Assembly: GCA_013399855.1 (NCBI GenBank)
Contig: VXAY01004755.1
Location: 1,067,974 to 1,131,973, forward strand
Length of the DNA stretch: 64,000 bases
Source of the DNA: Oxyruncus cristatus
Lineage: Eukaryota > Chordata > Aves > Passeriformes > Cotingidae
Direction of reading: 5' to 3'
This document shows positions 63,201 to 64,000 of the stretch, piece after piece. The stretch's first letter is position 1, and each line of letters opens with the position of its first letter. The notes under the pieces were generated by a model, which was given only the letters and a program-made list of their open reading frames with translations, did not search any database and had not been told where the DNA came from. The translations under genes were made by a program, and so were the position numbers.

Positions 63201-64000
63201 ATCAGGCTGGAAAGCAGGGAAGGAAGAGCTGGTGAATGGGAGAGAAAATCAGGAAGAGGGCTGATCTCACCCCTGTGGGGTCAGTGGAGTTGGCAGAAGG
63301 ATCAAACCTGTGGCTAAAGGTGTCCCTTCCTCCCCCTCAAGCTGATGGGCACATTAAGCCAAGTTCAAGTTTTAATTTCAGCCGGGCTCATCATTTCTTT
63401 GGAAGGGGGGCTTTGGCTCCCACCCTGCTCTCCATTAAAAAAAAAAAAGGCAAATAAGATCATTTGGTTCAATATAAAATGAATTAAAGTAAATTAAACT
63501 GCAGGAGCCATGTGGCCTGCAGAGGCTTCCATTGTTGCACACCCGTCGATGGCAGCTTTTCATTTGCACTGCTAAGGAATGACAGCTTGAGGGGGGTGGA
63601 ATTAAAAATAAGGGAATAAATAATAAAAAGGCACACTTGCCAAAGATTTCACTTAGGAAATCCCAGGTGCCTGCAAGGCTCCCATCCCCTCCTCATGCTC
63701 CTGTCAGCAATCTGAGCTGGTTGTCCTGGAGGGTGGAGTGAGACATGGCGGGGAGGGAGCACAGAAAGAGAACAAACCCAAAAGAACTGTGAGAAACTGG
63801 TATCCCAGGTTTTTTCAAATGTGTATCCCTGTCTCTAGAGCAAAGAAGGACATTTTTCCAATTATCTTACTACATAAGAAAGACCCTAAGTTGGGACTTT
63901 CCTTCCGTGCTCAGTACAGATTTCCAGAAGACCGGAAATTCAGAAGGAAAGCACTCAACACTGGCTCGTTGAACACGTAGCATGACATGACTGTTGGTTA
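60271..64000 (+). other. RNFT2: RNFT2 intron, continuing beyond the window
   Basis: About 3.7 kb with no exon matching the next RNFT2 segments. Short TA tracts occur at 61963-61979 and 63002-63025, and a poly-A run at about 63436-63447. Open frames such as 61371-61697 (minus) and 63738-63980 (plus) show no domain. Confidence 0.6.

Overview
The window looks like bird nuclear DNA, probably from a passerine draft assembly. It carries 5'-truncated CR1 LINEs with the avian ATTCTATGA-type 3' tail, a solo-LTR-like element, several lineage-specific minisatellites and short introns. It also has the vertebrate gene pair SPRING1 (C12orf49) and RNFT2 (TMEM118) head to head, as on human 12q24.22. No prokaryotic, plasmid, phage or CRISPR features were seen. 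Everything was read by eye; no alignment or search was run.

Layout. 1-44.6 kb is mostly gene-free and holds: a 56-57 bp minisatellite (358-1170), a CR1 tail (1690-2184), an AT-rich satellite (2481-3290), a pyrimidine-rich hexamer tract (3828-3965), a poly-G tract with a small gap (8368-8425), a solo-LTR-like element (about 10.93-11.55 kb), a near-perfect 22-bp-stem hairpin (17638-17702), a small CpG patch (19.9 kb), another CR1 (22.3 kb), and a clear CpG island at 38.44-38.80 kb. That island has a consensus minus-strand splice donor and may start an unrecognised, probably non-coding, transcript.

44.68-48.63 kb holds the complete minus-strand SPRING1 gene. Its five coding exons join with consistent phases into 205 codons. 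Its CpG-island promoter runs into a 357-base assembly gap (48752-49108), and TA-rich simple sequence lies on the far side. The gap probably hides the shared promoter and the 5' non-coding exon of RNFT2. RNFT2 is on the plus strand from about 51.06 kb. Five coding exons (298 codons) are visible, covering the N-terminal tail, a His-rich stretch and the first membrane segments. The rest, including the RING domain, lies beyond 64 kb.

The two genes are unrelated in mechanism. SPRING1 is a Golgi membrane cofactor of site-1 protease in SREBP (sterol) signalling. RNFT2 is a membrane RING-type ubiquitin ligase. Their pairing reflects a conserved divergent promoter. I found no convincing new multi-gene system. 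The observations most worth checking are the 17.6 kb hairpin, the 38.6 kb CpG-linked putative transcript, the lost divergent promoter, and a duplicated block flanking the first visible RNFT2 coding exon.
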